Made by a program: the position numbers and the translations under genes. A stretch of 64,000 bases of DNA. It comes from Histoplasma ohiense (lineage: Eukaryota > Ascomycota > Eurotiomycetes > Onygenales > Ajellomycetaceae). Under the pieces are notes generated by a model. It had not been told where the DNA came from, did no database searches, and saw only the letters and a program-made list of their open reading frames with translations. Location of the stretch: positions 5,456,001-5,520,000 of the forward strand of contig JAEVHH010000003.1 of the NCBI GenBank assembly GCA_017607445.1, in the 5' to 3' direction. Positions 29,953 to 42,118 of this stretch are shown piece after piece. Numbering within the stretch: the stretch's first letter is position 1; the number at the start of each line of letters is the position of its first letter.

Positions 29953-31126
29953 CTCCCTAGATAGAGAACATATCGTATATTCTATTCACATTCTACACTA
30001 AGAGGGAGGATGGTATTGTCTCAAATAAACCCCGTGAAACAATAACAGCAATTTAGGAACATAAATAGGGGATATCCTTCCATCCTCCTCTTGTATTTAT
30101 ATCAAGAAAGGTCAGAAGAGAGACGTGGAAAAAATTAGCTTTGGGGGGGAAGAAAAGAAAAAAAAGTAAAACCATCATCATACCTAGGAGTGGAAAAATA
30201 AAATAATAAGGAGAGAAACAATTGCTCGCTCCAGAGCACCATGCAATTTCATTATAATTTTTATAATTTCAAGCCGACAACATCGGTTGACATTCAAAAT
30301 CTCGATGATTTGCTGATGGTCTCAGTTTCTGTAGGCCACTGTGGCAAAGGTCACCAGCGCCATGGACGAACCAATCCAATCTCTCCAACAGTTTTCACTC
30401 TGACGCCAAGCTTCCGGTCACAGGTTGTTCGCGCTCTATCAAGAGAGAAATACCACATAGATGAAGATATCATCGTGGTAAAGCTCTCGAGAAGCAACAG
30501 CTGCAGACCAGGTGTGTGCACCAGCTACAGAGTAAACGGCGTAAGACTGGTTACATAGATGAACCAGGGCAAGAAGTTCCCCTTCCTTGCTCTCACATAA
30601 ATTTCAACTGTAAGAAGCTATGTAAATTGCATCCATTTTGACATATTGTTGAATGTGTGAAGAATACGTACTACTCGGATCTTCCCACAAATGTTGGCTG
30701 CATTTAAAAAAGCGGAAGCCCCCAGACCCTCTCCGGCGTGGGAACGCACGCCAGGGCCAACACGAGCTGAGCCCAATGATTTTATCGCAGATATACACTT
30801 GAGTAAGTCTCCGTTGGTATGTTCGAGAACACCCCGGGCGGGAGCTCCTCATTCTCCGAACCTGCGACAACAGACCACCCTTGCCGAGGATCATAATCCG
30901 GATTAAACTGGTGATATACGTTCAGGGCAAGTGTGCTAGAAACTCGTATTATGTCACTCGGAAGCTCGAAACCCAGGAGCCAGCATGGCCCAGAGCTAGC
31001 TTCCCTCAGGCATATGATGATGCAAGCCTGACGATAGCTCTTTTTTCTCCGCTGTACGAATGAGCGGCCGCAGCCCATCATAGGTCTCATGAGCAACCAG
31101 CTCAGCTCGCCTCGCCTCGAATCCGG
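29953..31126. other. interval with no confident gene
   Basis: May hold 5' exons of the nuclease-like gene. Open frames at 30604-31096 (minus) include NVYHQFNPDYDPRQGWSVVA, which looks coding in composition but is not recognised. Confidence 0.3.
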
Positions 31127-31484
31127 TCATTTCCATTTCCCTTTCCTTGGAACATTCTCTATTTTGAACAAATTATCCCAAAAATAATTTTTATCTGACG
31201 GTATTCCCCGTGCGAATGTATATACGCCGCTGGAGGCAAGACACACACCCCCTATTCCCGCCGTAAGAGCTATGAGATGTGTTCTCACCCAGTGAATCCC
31301 GACTGGTCCACCAGTGAATGAATATCCAAGGCCACCAGCTTTCTGAGGAGGAGAGTCGCTTCCGCTGTGTGCTGGTTCGCCGAAAGTTGCATGGCTGCTG
31401 CCATATTCATTGGCTCTGGCCCCAGGAACGCACTTTGAAATATTTGCTGCTGTCACTTGTGAATTAACAAAGCCCTATAGAACA
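31127..31484 (-). CDS. small hypothetical membrane protein, possible terminal exon
   Basis: Open frame of about 110 residues ending at 31127, preceded by an acceptor-like TTCTATAG. It has a Gly/Ser-rich N-terminal part and one likely membrane helix (THLIALTAGIGGVCLASSGVY), then a basic C-terminus (ENVPRKGKWK). I do not recognise the family, and no convincing start exon was found upstream. It is divergent from the luciferase-domain gene. It may be a real small gene or chance. Confidence 0.3.
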
Positions 31485-31841
31485 AACAACACCCTAGGTA
31501 CCACTCACCTCTGCGCTGTTCTATGTGTTCCTCTCTTGTTTTCCTGAAGGCCCCCCTCCTATAGGAGACACTCGTTTTTACTCATATCTTTCTCTCCATC
31601 CCTGGGCTTCCTCAGACCAAAAGCTTGCTTCATTAAATGCACATTCAAGACACTCGATTCCCGCTACGATTTTTCTTTCTAGTAGCCTAGTGTGTTGCCT
31701 GAACTGTGGGCAATAAATAGTTTAAAAAAACACTTTCTCTCCTATTTCCGTTGTGCAGTGAAGCTTGTCACAAAATGGTATGTTTACTTCCCCAGATTTG
31801 CTTTATATGTACTCTACAACCGCATTCAGTGGCTCACATGC

Positions 31842-32801
31842 ATGAAAAACCAGTCTACCACGCACTCCTGGCAAGATCCACTTGTATCTTCCATTCCCAT
31901 TATCACCCTATTGACCGTCGTCGCGCTCTGCCTGGCCACTTTCGCCCGAAAGGTCCGCAAGGGATACCATGATTTTCTTGCACTTGGGCCTGGCGGAACG
32001 CCCTCCACCCCTGCCGGCTATCTTCGCATCTGCGTGTTACGTATCTTTACCTTGCGTAATCCTCTGAACCCTCCGCCCATCCCGTCATACATTCATCCTC
32101 AGAGCGGGATTCTGAATGACCTGCCCAAGCGAATCGGTAGTCGCCCAGAAGTCGTTGGGATTGCTCCGCAGCGGCAGATGACTGACCGGGGCCCGAAAGC
32201 TATTTATGCCGCATTGACAGCAACAATTAAAGAATTATCCCTCCGCCACCCGGACAGCTTGTTCTTGGGGATCTCCCGCTTCGAAAAGCATAACACCGGT
32301 CTCTTCTCCCTACCTCGATGCCAAAGCCATTTGACATGCAATGGGGAAATCTGCCATTCTCACGCGTACGATGGTAGCATGCACCTCACTCTCCACCCTG
32401 CAGACGTCAAAACCATTATCGAAAAGGGATGGGGGGAGCGCCACCCCCTTGCTCGAGAAAGCTGGTGGTGGAAATTTCGGTTTGTCCCTCCTACTTTCGT
32501 CCTGATCTACTCTCCACGTACCATGGAGGAATTACGCTGCGTGACTCAGATCATCTACGCCGCGTCGTGGTGGATTAGTGGGATTGATTTGCGCAAATTC
32601 GACTCGAACAACGACCTCACTCCAGCAACGTCTCAAGAGCAGCGGCAGCACCAGCAGTACCAGCAGCAGAACCGCGAGACAGAGAGTGGCGTTGTGAGAA
32701 AAGACCAGGTATGGTCCTCCTCTTCTAGTGAGCTTAACGCAATTACAAGTCAGCATTCAGGAACCACGGCGTGTGAGATGCCTGGGTTTCCCCTCGGATG
32801 A
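31842..32801 (+). CDS. luciferase-domain (PF17648-like) fungal membrane protein
   Basis: 319 residues from ATG 31842. One N-terminal membrane segment (IPIITLLTVVALCLATFA, about residues 16-33) is followed by the conserved fungal domain annotated as 'luciferase': LALGPGGTPSTPAGYLRI, LPKRIGSRPEVVGIAPQRQ, SRFEKHNTGLFS, EICHSHAYDGSMHLTLHPAD, IEKGWGERHPLA, and FVLIYSPRTMEEL. The C-terminal 90 residues are Gln/Ser-rich and low in complexity. The domain name comes from distant similarity to a bacterial luciferase-associated region; light production is not implied. The catalytic role is unknown. An upstream ATG at 31775 sits directly before a GTATGT donor, so a longer spliced start is possible. Confidence 0.75.
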   Translation: MKNQSTTHSWQDPLVSSIPIITLLTVVALCLATFARKVRKGYHDFLALGPGGTPSTPAGYLRICVLRIFTLRNPLNPPPIPSYIHPQSGILNDLPKRIGSRPEVVGIAPQRQMTDRGPKAIYAALTATIKELSLRHPDSLFLGISRFEKHNTGLFSLPRCQSHLTCNGEICHSHAYDGSMHLTLHPADVKTIIEKGWGERHPLARESWWWKFRFVPPTFVLIYSPRTMEELRCVTQIIYAASWWISGIDLRKFDSNNDLTPATSQEQRQHQQYQQQNRETESGVVRKDQVWSSSSSELNAITSQHSGTTACEMPGFPLG

Positions 32802-35194
32802 ACGCAAACTGCACCAACAGCGAAAATGGTATTTCATTTTTCCTCCAAGACTCAGCTCATTAGGAAGAGTAAACCGCATCTCACCTAGGATGTAGACACA
32901 TGGAAAAATGATAGCTTCTCCTATCATTTAATTCTCAATTGTTGTCTTCATTTCATTCAGGATCACCCTCCCTCTGGAGAGTGGGATGATAACTACTACA
33001 CAAGTTATCAACAAACTCTCTATACCCAAGTGTCACATGCACTTTTGAAAGCCAAAAAAAAAAAAAAAAAAAAAAAAAAAGTGCCCAATCCTAAGTTGTT
33101 AATTCCTTTTATTTTTGTTTCCACTCATGATTACTCCTTTGTTAGGCAAATACAAGCAAGGTAATGAAACCCACTCCATCTCAGAAAAAGAAGGAAAAGA
33201 GAAGAATGGAAGAAATGAAGAACAGAGTTGGAATCCCCTTCTAAGCAGCAACATGAATATTGATGACCACTTCCAAACAATCAACTAGGTAGATTAGAAA
33301 ATCAGTTCTACTATTTAACATGGGTGGAAGATGCTCTTTTGTTTTAATGTCATTTTCTCTGTTTTCTTTTCCTTTGCAGTGTGTCTTGCAGCACCCTTCA
33401 TTTCTTTCACATCTCCTTCCCCTAAGCCGGAATGTTCTTGCTTTTCATCCGCAACTGTTAGCTGTGTTGAAACTTTTTACAAGTTTCTTTCATTCAGGTG
33501 GTCCTCTTTGCAGCTTTTCTTGTTTTCCATTTTGTTTTTATTTTAATGATAAATGGGGCGTCCAGAAGGTGTGTTTTAATCATGGGTGATTTTGATTTTT
33601 CTTTTGTTAGAGAGTGCATGTCACTCAACTCTCCATGCATTACAGTCCTATCCCCAAGGCTCTTTTCTTTTTCTTTTTCTTTTTCTTTTCTTTTTCTTAT
33701 TTTCCCCATCTTTCACTCTCTTCCCTTTTAACTTGCTTTTCTTGATGTTCAGTTAATAATATAATGAGGATGAGGGTGGGCATGAGCAATAATGACATCA
33801 AAATTGAAATTAAAATTGAAAGTTTAATGGAAAATCTTGAGATGTAATTGAATTTTTCATTGTGATATTGTGAAATTGTAAGCACTTCACATGTGGCTGG
33901 CTATAGTCAAGAAAGAAAAGATTGTTCCATTATTCCTCCTGCGCCGCGCGCCCACCCCCTCCCCCTAAATATCTTCTATTTTTCTTTTCTCCAATCATTC
34001 TACTAAATACTCCATTGCTACTGCTATCCAGAAATACACCTTCCTTTCATTTACGTTTACAGAACTCACATGCAAGTGAGGACAAAACTGAGTTCTAAAG
34101 GGCACTTAACGCAGGAATAGGAATGTAGAAAGAGAAAGAGTGCAAGTTAAATTGGAGAAGGGATAAAAAGGAATAATTAAGTGAAGCGGGGTGGGAGAGT
34201 GATAGATCGCAGGGCCTGGCTTCTATTGCGAGGAAGGACGAAGATATATATAATCCGCCCTCTAGAAGAGAAAGAGATTGCGACGAGAGCATTATTTCAT
34301 TCGCAATGTGTGAGCTGAAAGGGTTGAGCCAAACCAAGACAAGTGATGCTTCCCACTCACACCCTAAATGCCCTGTTTATCTGTGTGATATGTGTAAAGA
34401 TGAGAGAGAATTGTTTGCAGAGGCACAAAACGCAGGCATGAGAACATGTCCATGTACTTTTGATGGAGGGATGGGATGAAATGGATAGGGCACAGCAGAG
34501 CTACTAACATGACCAAAACATATGCAAGGCCTCAATTGATACAAACAGGACACAGGACACAAATTGCAAGAAGAAACGCAGGGATGGACAAAAGAACAAG
34601 CATATGTTCAAAGTTTTTAAATAAAACAGCAGAAAAATAAATGAAAAGAGGGGAAAAGATGCGATGTAGGTAGAATTTAAGATAATATAGTAATTTAAAA
34701 TAATAAAATAAAAAAAGCGAGTTTAACATAATAAAAATTGAACAATGAAAAGAACATGAAAACGAAAGGGAAAGGAAGCGGGCGAAGGGGCGGGGGAAAG
34801 CAAAAGATTTATAAAAGCTGAAGAATTATGCGCGTTGGTGGCATGAACGGGAACATGGGGATGCAAGGGGAAGAAGAGCAAGCAGAGAGAACTAAAAAGG
34901 AGAAAAGACGCCAGTACGAAGCAAATATAAGGAAAGAGCTTTTTTTTTTTTTTTTTTCCGTTTTGTTTTTATTTGTTTTCTCTTTTTTTAGGAGGCTTTC
35001 AAGATCCCTCTCAGAACATGCCAACACACCCTTATGATTTTTTTACCCGCTTGCACCCAATAGAACACACAACGCATATCTTTCCCCAGGTGTATTGAAG
35101 GAGTCGACGAGGGAAAGGGGGAAATGAAAGTTAGTGGTTGAAAATGGAGAAAGAGGTTGTTTGGTTTATTTCCACATCAATTCATGTTGAACGT
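32802..35194. other. long gene-free interval with homopolymer tracts
   Basis: 2.4 kb with no recognised gene. It contains a 28-nt A run at 33053-33080, a CTTTTT-rich pyrimidine tract at about 33660-33705, and a T run at 34941-34957. The right end should include the ARF1 3' untranslated region. The short open frames here are translations of low-complexity DNA. Confidence 0.5.
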
Positions 35195-36135
35195 TTACTC
35201 ATGACCCGCCTTCTTCAACGCATTTGCCAACCACTCAAGGCCCTCATAGAGACCATCGCCAGTCGTAGCACATGTGGATTGAATGTACTGAGAAGCAAAA
35301 GATGAAGAGTTAGCAGATGCTTTAGATTGTGGAAATTATTTGTGATTAGGCGATTCACTTACCCATGCGCGTCGTGTCAAGCTCTGGAGGCCCAACTGTT
35401 GGGTGATCTCGGCTGGGCTCATAGCGTTCTATAAAGGAAATCATTCATTAGCATATCTAAGTAGAACAAATATGATCCGAAAATAAAAAATAAAAAAATA
35501 AAATAACAATAAAAGAATAATGATAGAACGAGAGAAAGAAAGAAATCGTAATAGGGTGTGTACCGGGAGATCCTGCTTATTCGCGAAGACCAGGAGCAAT
35601 GCGTCGCGCAATTCATCTTCGTTGAGCATTCGCTGCAACTCCTCCCGAGCCTCGACAACACGGTCACGATCGTTGCTGTCAACCACGAAAATGATACCCT
35701 GGGTATTTTGGAAGTAGTGCCTCCACAGAGGTCGAATCTTGTCCTGTCCACCGACGTCCCACACTGTAAATTGAATGTTCTTATATTCCACAGTCTCGAC
35801 GTTGAAGCCTGCATATAGTTAGAGTCGAATATCATCAATAAACGAATCGAACTAGCAAATAAAGAGTGGTTGGTTGCCTTTTTTCATTTTAGGCATTGAT
35901 TTTGGTTTTAGGGTTCTTTTCCCAAAGAATCATCACGGATGTGGTAAGGGGTGAGGGTTAATCAGTTTCGAGAATCGAGGAACTTACCAATGGTAGGGAT
36001 GGTTGTAACGATTTCACCAAGTTTCAGCTTGTACAGAATGGTGGTCTTGCCAGCAGCATCAAGACCAACCATGAGAATTCTCATTTCCTTTTTGCCCCAT
36101 ATTCTATCGAACAGTTTCGAAAATGCCATACCCAT
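35195..36135 (-). CDS. arf1: ADP-ribosylation factor 1 (small GTPase)
   Basis: Myristoylated small GTPase that recruits COPI and other coats to Golgi membranes. Four exons: 36135-35988, 35808-35564, 35428-35363 and 35287-35195, summing to 552 nt and 183 residues, close to other fungal Arf1 proteins. The N-terminus MGMAFSKLFDRIWGKKEMRI has the Gly2 for N-myristoylation and the amphipathic helix. Nucleotide-binding motifs are GLDAAGKTT (P-loop), TIPTIGFN (switch I), WDVGGQDKIRPLWRHYF (DxxGQ, switch II), NKQDLP (guanine specificity), and the C-terminal STCATTGDGLYEGL. All catalytic residues are present. The family match is very strong and the gene is a housekeeping one. Confidence 0.97.
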
Positions 36136-37082
36136 CTTGGCGGTATTGAGGAGGGGACACGAGGGAAGGGATTGGAGAAAACTACCGCAAGGGAGAGCAA
36201 ATGAAAGTAAGTTAGCGAAAGCCCTCAAATAGATATTGCAACCACCGCAACAGGCGCTGTGGTTGAATCGGGCTTTTGAGCTTATCGGGGTTAGATAGGC
36301 AAAAAGATTGGGTTTGGAGATGGCTGGGCAAAGTGAACAGATAATCGTGCGGCGCAGGGACAATACGTGCTGCCTAACAGGAACGAGGGCTGAACCACGA
36401 CCAGAGAGGGAAAGGGGACATTGAGACTCACGGGATCTTAAGAGACGGGCGCGGAAAAGAGGCAGGGGGACGAGCTGGAGATGGAACTGGCCAGGAGTCG
36501 ATGGGGGATGAAGTTGCGGAGGTCCAGCAAAGTGGATGGGATGAATGTGGAATTTTTGGCAGCACGAGGAATTCGGCGGTAAGCGTAGCTTTTGTCACTC
36601 AGATAACGTGACCTCAGCCCAACAATCACGGGACTTTGGGAGTGACGAAAGTATAAAATACTAACAGCGAACTTGGGTCCTGGTGCCTGGGATGAGAATT
36701 TACCTGGCTGCTATGATATCTGTTGCAGGAGATATTGGCCCTGCAAGCTTTTTATTTCTTTAATCGTGTTTGCCTAGTTGCTCTGCTCGCGCCATAGAAA
36801 AGGACACATATCCCCCTCCGATCTCAAAAGCGCCGTGGGCTGACTTTGCCTAGGTAACAAGCATGAGGCAGCAGAATTCCTGCAATTCTAATCTTCAAGG
36901 AACGATAATATACAAAATAGATAAAAATTACAAAAATTTCCGTCATCCATTGTATAATCATATGTCTTCTTGGCTACAGAAACCACCACTTTCATTCTGC
37001 AAGGTACGCGATCTGGGGAGATACATGTATCCTTACTCCAGCACGGGACCCCGATCTAAAATAAATCGTGCCAAAATCGGTT
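36136..37082. other. ARF1 upstream region and CorA-like gene 3' flank
   Basis: About 950 bp. The left part is the presumed ARF1 promoter and 5' untranslated region (purine-rich on plus). No gene was recognised. Confidence 0.45.
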
Positions 37083-39513
37083 CTATACAATCTTCCGCTT
37101 CCTCCTTTTCCCAAAGGCCGCCACAGAAGAGCGGTAGAAACTCTTTGCGAAGGACACATAGATAGTCTTTCCCTCAACCGTATCGGCGGCCCATCCATAT
37201 ATCGCAAGAACTAGCGCTGACAGCACTAGGAGCACCGCAAATGCAATCCAATACTGTTTCACCGTGTACACGCCCTGAAGTTCCTCGATCTCCGTTGAGA
37301 AATAGGATGTCATTAAAGTGACTGGCAGGAATAAAATGGTTGCCTTGGCTATAAGAATTGTGGTTCTAGTCAGCCTTTCGACTGCCTGCGAATCTTTGAC
37401 GGCGATTAAATTGAACACCTACAAAATATTGAAAACAAAGAGATTGTATGGCTGAATTAGCGCATTGACATTTCAGGTGGGGAGCGGATCAGGGTTTATG
37501 GGGCATACCATAAACGTCATGGATTCTTTCTCGGCCAAACACTCATCAATTTCACTCAAGGCGTACAGCCGAATTCGATCGAGCAGTCTTTCGAAACGGC
37601 CAATAGCAGCAGAGCTAAGCTGGATGCCGCCTAGCTCGCTCGGATTCATCTCGTCAAATCCGTTAGATTTCCAGGTGTTCCCCCTGCTCAAGAAATCGAA
37701 GCCGAAGTTGCTATTACGTTGGTGGTTAGGATGATGTGCGTTTGCGGGTTGAGCGTTCCTAATCTCTTCTCGGAGCAAACGCTGCCGCTTGAGCACGCGG
37801 TTGACAATCAAATCATAGCTTTGGTAGATGCGTTTGAGGACTGCGAGCTGTCTTCCTAGTTTGTGCAGATCGTCAATCAACTGCACCTGCGCTCGCTCGA
37901 CCATGCGCCTGCGCTACATATCCTAAGCGTAAGCTGTCAAGTGAAATGATTGCTATCACGGTGGATGTTGATTAGCTCTACTCACTAGTTGATCGAGCGC
38001 AGCGCTATAAGAATGCTCCCTCCCGATAACCAGGCTATAGTTTGCAGGCCAGTTATCGAATAGGTAATAGAATAGCAAGCTGGGCCCTTCCCCGGTGTTA
38101 ATTGCTGCCGTACCTGTTTCGTTCGGGAAATTCCTCACGTACGTCGTGATGAGTGCATTGCTGTTTTCGCTCGCAATGTGTTGCGAGGATATCGCGGAGA
38201 ACACTAAGTTGGTATTTCGTCGAATGACCTCGACGGCTTGCTGTCGCTGTGCCGGATTCAAACTAGTTGGACTAGGAAATGGGTTTTCATGAATGGATAT
38301 CACGGTTCCTGCATTATGAAGAGTCAGTTTCACGAGTAGAAGTGCAGCATTAAATTACAGAAAGTGCAGAAGCTAAAACAAACCATCGTCACATATCAGG
38401 AGCCAAGTCCAGACTCTTTTTCCGTCCGGCCTTCCCGTTGAGTTGCCAAAGTCAACTCCTGAAACCACATGGAGCGAGTTATAACCCAGACAAAGATCTA
38501 ATCAATCGCCCTCTCAGCATATGCCACGAGTGGTAAAATCATAATGCTAGGTTGGATGAATAAAACCTGTTTGCTCCATACATTTCTCTCCGTAGTCCAC
38601 CGACGAAAAATGCCATATCTTATCGACGATTTGGGAAAGCGAAATCATGCTAAATCCCGTCCCATTGAGGGAAGAAAGTGCCTCGCCCGCCCTTTGGATA
38701 CACTCTAGCGGATATCCTCCCTCAAGATCTACCACGGAAGCTGGTAAAGACTTTCCTCCTGATTCTGAACCTGGCTCGGGCTCTTCCATGTCCCTGGGTG
38801 TGAGCTTGGGAGAAACTGCCCGGATATCTTGTGAAGGAGTAACAGGCTTCGAAACCATCATCGCTTGGAGGCGAGCAGAAATTTTGTAGTTGCTGGTTAC
38901 AGTCTAAGTTGGCGGGAAAATATCAGCACACTGCTCTGTATATTTCATCCCATTTTCTGCTGAAAACAATCCTGATCAGGCTGAACGTACCTGGACTAGC
39001 TCCCGTTGGTGTTCGGGTGACCATACATTACTACAATCATATAATTAACCACGGAATCAAATGTACCTTCAAGGTTATTAACCCTACATCCATCTTGTTT
39101 CTAAAGATTTGGGTCTCTAAATTTAGTGCATTAGTCTCAGGTCTTTCCTCTCGTGGAGCGCGCCGATTGTTAAATTGGGATAAGGAGCATATAAAATAGA
39201 CAAAGAACACACATACCTTCGAGCTCAGCAGTGCAGCAAAGTCCTCCTCCCCAAGATCAAATGCCGCATGCGCTTCATCGTTCCCGAAATCGACTACGAA
39301 GTTCTGTGTTGCTTCGTCTATTAAGCGCCCCCTACATTCTGCAAAATGGATGGCGTTATCAAGATCTCGAAAGGTTTCCCATAACTGTGGCCTGCTGGTG
39401 ATATTGAAGTAGTAGTCTTTCGCAACCCCTCGGTGTGGAGTGTGATCGTGAGATGTGGTAGTAGTGTTGTCTCTATTGTTGTTGGTCGTGTTGGTGATAG
39501 GCCCTGTTGTCAT
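37083..39513 (-). CDS. CorA/ZntB-like membrane protein (fungal CorA-like family)
   Basis: Multi-exon gene whose C-terminus is a CorA-type two-helix membrane end. The last exon has ERLTRTTILIAKATILFLPV, then TLMTSYFSTE (helix 1), a short loop, and YWIAFAVLLVLSALVLAIYG (helix 2). The usual GMN signature after helix 1 is absent, as in many fungal CorA-like proteins. Before it come coiled-coil-prone segments (VERAQVQLIDDLHKLGRQL; NRVLKRQRLLREEIR) and a cytosolic part with GKRVWTWLLICDDGTVISIH and FLF/YYLFDNWPANYSLV. Clear junctions are FM|VFN (intron left of 37480), DQL|RRMVER, and ICDD|GTV. The start ATG 39513 opens a first exon with a Thr/Asn-rich leader and RPQLWETFRDLDNAIHFAE. The second exon is uncertain. 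It is probably a divalent-cation channel relative; the substrate is unknown. Confidence 0.7.
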
Positions 39514-40531
39514 ATTAATCGTTTGCACATATATAGTACTAGTATTCCCAGGTTCGGCAACGCAGAGCGGTTAATTTTATTCAAACATTTATTAAATGGA
39601 GAGGTGTTTATTTAGATACGAATATATACATGACTAGAAAGAGGAGAAGTGAAAATAAATCCAACAAGGCTGGTCAGGCGCCATGCGCTCGCGACCACTC
39701 ATAAGGCGCTATCACCGAGCTAACAGACCCTAGAATCTGATTGATCATCATCCGCCATTTACGACGCCACGGCGGCAAGGGATATAAACGCATACCAGCA
39801 GACCTCAAGGGTCAGAATAAGGAACTGTTTCGTTATCGCCCAGGTGTCCCTGTCGGATTAAAATCTATATTTCCTATTGCAGACTAGATCCCCGCGCTAT
39901 TTGCCAACCAAATATCAAGCCTTGTACAGCACTTTACGATCAAGCGTAAAAATCTCACCTTGAGCTTCGACAGCAAGTCCTCTTCTCTAACTCTCCTTTC
40001 TTTAAGCCCCTCCTAACAAAGGGATAAAATGATTGAACATCAAGCCATCAATTCCGAGTGCCCCGAACGGCCCTCCTTGAAAATTCTACCTAAAAACCTG
40101 AGTTGCGTTGAATGATCCCGTTGGTAGTTCTAGTATCAATCTTTTGGAGCGCGATGCTTAGCCTGGCAAACGCAGAGTACACACCCCTCCTATGCATATT
40201 GACCGGCAAATTTCAGTTACGGCCAGCAACTCATTTATCCCTGAATGTCGTGACCCCAAGCCATTCAGTTCAGTTACGAATCACAGACGACTACCACCGA
40301 ACATGTTGTATAATAACATGACAACCGGCAGTATATCTCTATATGTAGAGAAAGAAGCAACCACGAAAGCCTTGCTGAACATGCTGCTTCATCGCATCCA
40401 CCTAAATTTGAGTTGGGGATATATCAACCCCTGGTGAGACCGGTTCATCCCAGGGCCCAGGCAATCCACGTGATTTTAAGAGAAAGGACTAGTTAGTTAC
40501 TAGTTAGTAATTCCAAGGTTATCTCAGCGAG

Positions 40532-40627
40532 CTCAGACCCTCTATTGGCTCGGTTGCAGCAGCATGACACTAAACTACTTTAGTTACAAGTCATGTGCTC
40601 AGAGCAATCCTCGCCAGAGGGTCTGAG
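40532..40627. mobile_element. 96-bp MITE-like element with 12-bp terminal inverted repeats
   Basis: CTCAGACCCTCT at 40532-40543 is the exact reverse complement of 40616-40627. The inside shares about 70 bp with 7746-7815 in inverted orientation. No obvious target duplication was seen. Two copies in one 64-kb window suggest a dispersed family. Confidence 0.6.
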
Positions 40628-41113
40628 AAGGAACAGTTCATACTCCTGTGGAGATTATTGAGATTTTCATAGATTTTTCAAATTTCTCAACTTTGACTTT
40701 CAATTACACAATAGTCATATATCTTTGAGATTTGTGAACCACCTTAGATTGTAGCTAAAGAGAAGAAGAATATAAATATATAATTTTTATGTTAAAAAAT
40801 CAATATTTAATATAGATGTATCTTATTGAAAATGGTCACTTTATTTCTTGTTGAAATCAAGTAAATAGCAAATTGTTCCCATGTTCCCAAAAAAAAAAAA
40901 AAAGGTTGACTTTGAGGTGATACTTCATATCTAAGAAATGGGAATATGAAAATAAAAATTGATACCATTGCGAGAACATTGATTTCTCTAGGTCCTAAGG
41001 TGATACAGAGATGCTGAATAGATGAAGTTGGTTTGCTATCCTCACCCATACATACGGTATCAAGCCCATGTTGCTAACAGCCTAACAAACTGGAACCGTT
41101 TTTTCTCTCGACA

Positions 41114-41253
41114 ACTTCGCAGGATAATTGCACATCATGTGATTTGACTATTTTGGGCTAGTTGGTTACTTATTTGAGATTAGCTTCTTTAAAAAGTGAC
41201 TAATTATCAAATCAGTGTTAAAACAGCAATCAGAGCAATTATCCTGCGAAGTG
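41114..41253. mobile_element. 140-bp MITE-like element with 18-bp terminal inverted repeats
   Basis: ACTTCGCAGGATAATTGC at 41114-41131 is the exact reverse complement of 41236-41253. The interior is AT-rich and non-coding. No clear target duplication was found, so the insertion class is undetermined. Confidence 0.65.
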
Positions 41254-41389
41254 CCTTAGCTTGCTGAGATAAACTGGTACTAACTACTAACTATGACTCA
41301 AGGAAAATCTGGGAAATATAGCTGAGACGTCCGAAGAAATGAGAAAATGGTCGCTGAGCAGCCAATTTTGAGAATTCCTTTTATGCTCA

Positions 41390-42118
41390 ATGCACGAATC
41401 GGTAGCAGTATCCAAGCTGGCCTCATCAACAGCAGTTATCCACGTCCCTCAAACTCTGCCATCATCATCTGTAGGCTTACTATGCGAGCGATACAAAACT
41501 GCCCGCCTCCGAGCACTGAAAGAGACTCCGCAGGCATTCTCTTCAACCTACCACAGAGAAGCCGAATACGACGATGCCATCTGGGTTCAACGTCTCCGAA
41601 ACCCACTCTCCAAAACATTTGTCGCCCTTCGCACCGAAAGAAGAGGCGGTACTGAAACTAGTGACATAGAACTACTAGCAGCGAATGAATGGCTTGGGAT
41701 GATAGTAATCTTCGGACCTAGAGCGCTCCCCGCAGATGGATCTGGCTCCAAAACTCCCTGGAAACCTTTTCTCTCCTCAGTGAACCTTAACGAACCTCCA
41801 GACCCCACAGCAATCGTGGGCTATGAGGCTGCTTACGTAGCCTTTTCCATGTTTGTTCTAATTGATGCAAGGCGGCAAGGGCTCGGACGAAGCCTTGTGC
41901 AAGCAAGCATCGAGACTGTGCGGGCGGAAGCTGACTCCATGCATGCAACAAGGGCAAACATAGGTCTCTTCGTGGAAGCGAAGAACCAAGCTGCCCAGAG
42001 GCTGTATAAAGGGTGTGGGTTTATCTTCCTTCAGGGTGACTCTTCTCTCAATGGTGTTGAAATCAACCAGGTCGCGATGGGAAAGATTGTAGAGTTGCCC
42101 GGTGGGGATTCTGCATGA
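41390..42118 (+). CDS. GNAT family N-acetyltransferase
   Basis: Single exon, 242 residues from ATG 41390. The N-terminal half has RYKTARLRALKETPQAFSST followed by WVQRL, the alpha1-beta2 pattern of GNAT enzymes that often begins Y..LRL.AL...P.AF. The acetyl-CoA-binding motif A lies near residue 150: FSMFVLIDARRQGLGRSLVQ, with RRQGLG as the Q/RxxGxG/A pyrophosphate loop. Motif B follows with IGLFVEAKNQAAQRLYKGCG, where N-AA-LY..GF is the standard pattern. It is complete, with no break. The acceptor (small amine, antibiotic or protein N-terminus) cannot be told from sequence. There is no functional link to neighbours. Confidence 0.87.
   Translation: MHESVAVSKLASSTAVIHVPQTLPSSSVGLLCERYKTARLRALKETPQAFSSTYHREAEYDDAIWVQRLRNPLSKTFVALRTERRGGTETSDIELLAANEWLGMIVIFGPRALPADGSGSKTPWKPFLSSVNLNEPPDPTAIVGYEAAYVAFSMFVLIDARRQGLGRSLVQASIETVRAEADSMHATRANIGLFVEAKNQAAQRLYKGCGFIFLQGDSSLNGVEINQVAMGKIVELPGGDSA

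Larger units (their letters stand above)
39514..41389. other. intergenic with two small inverted-repeat elements
   Basis: 1.9 kb without a recognised gene. It contains a 96-bp element (40532-40627) and a 140-bp element (41114-41253), both with terminal inverted repeats, and an A run at about 40889-40903. Confidence 0.5.

Noticed and set aside
33320..33731. hydrophobic plus-strand frames
   Set aside because: T-rich low-complexity DNA; no conserved motif or splice pattern.
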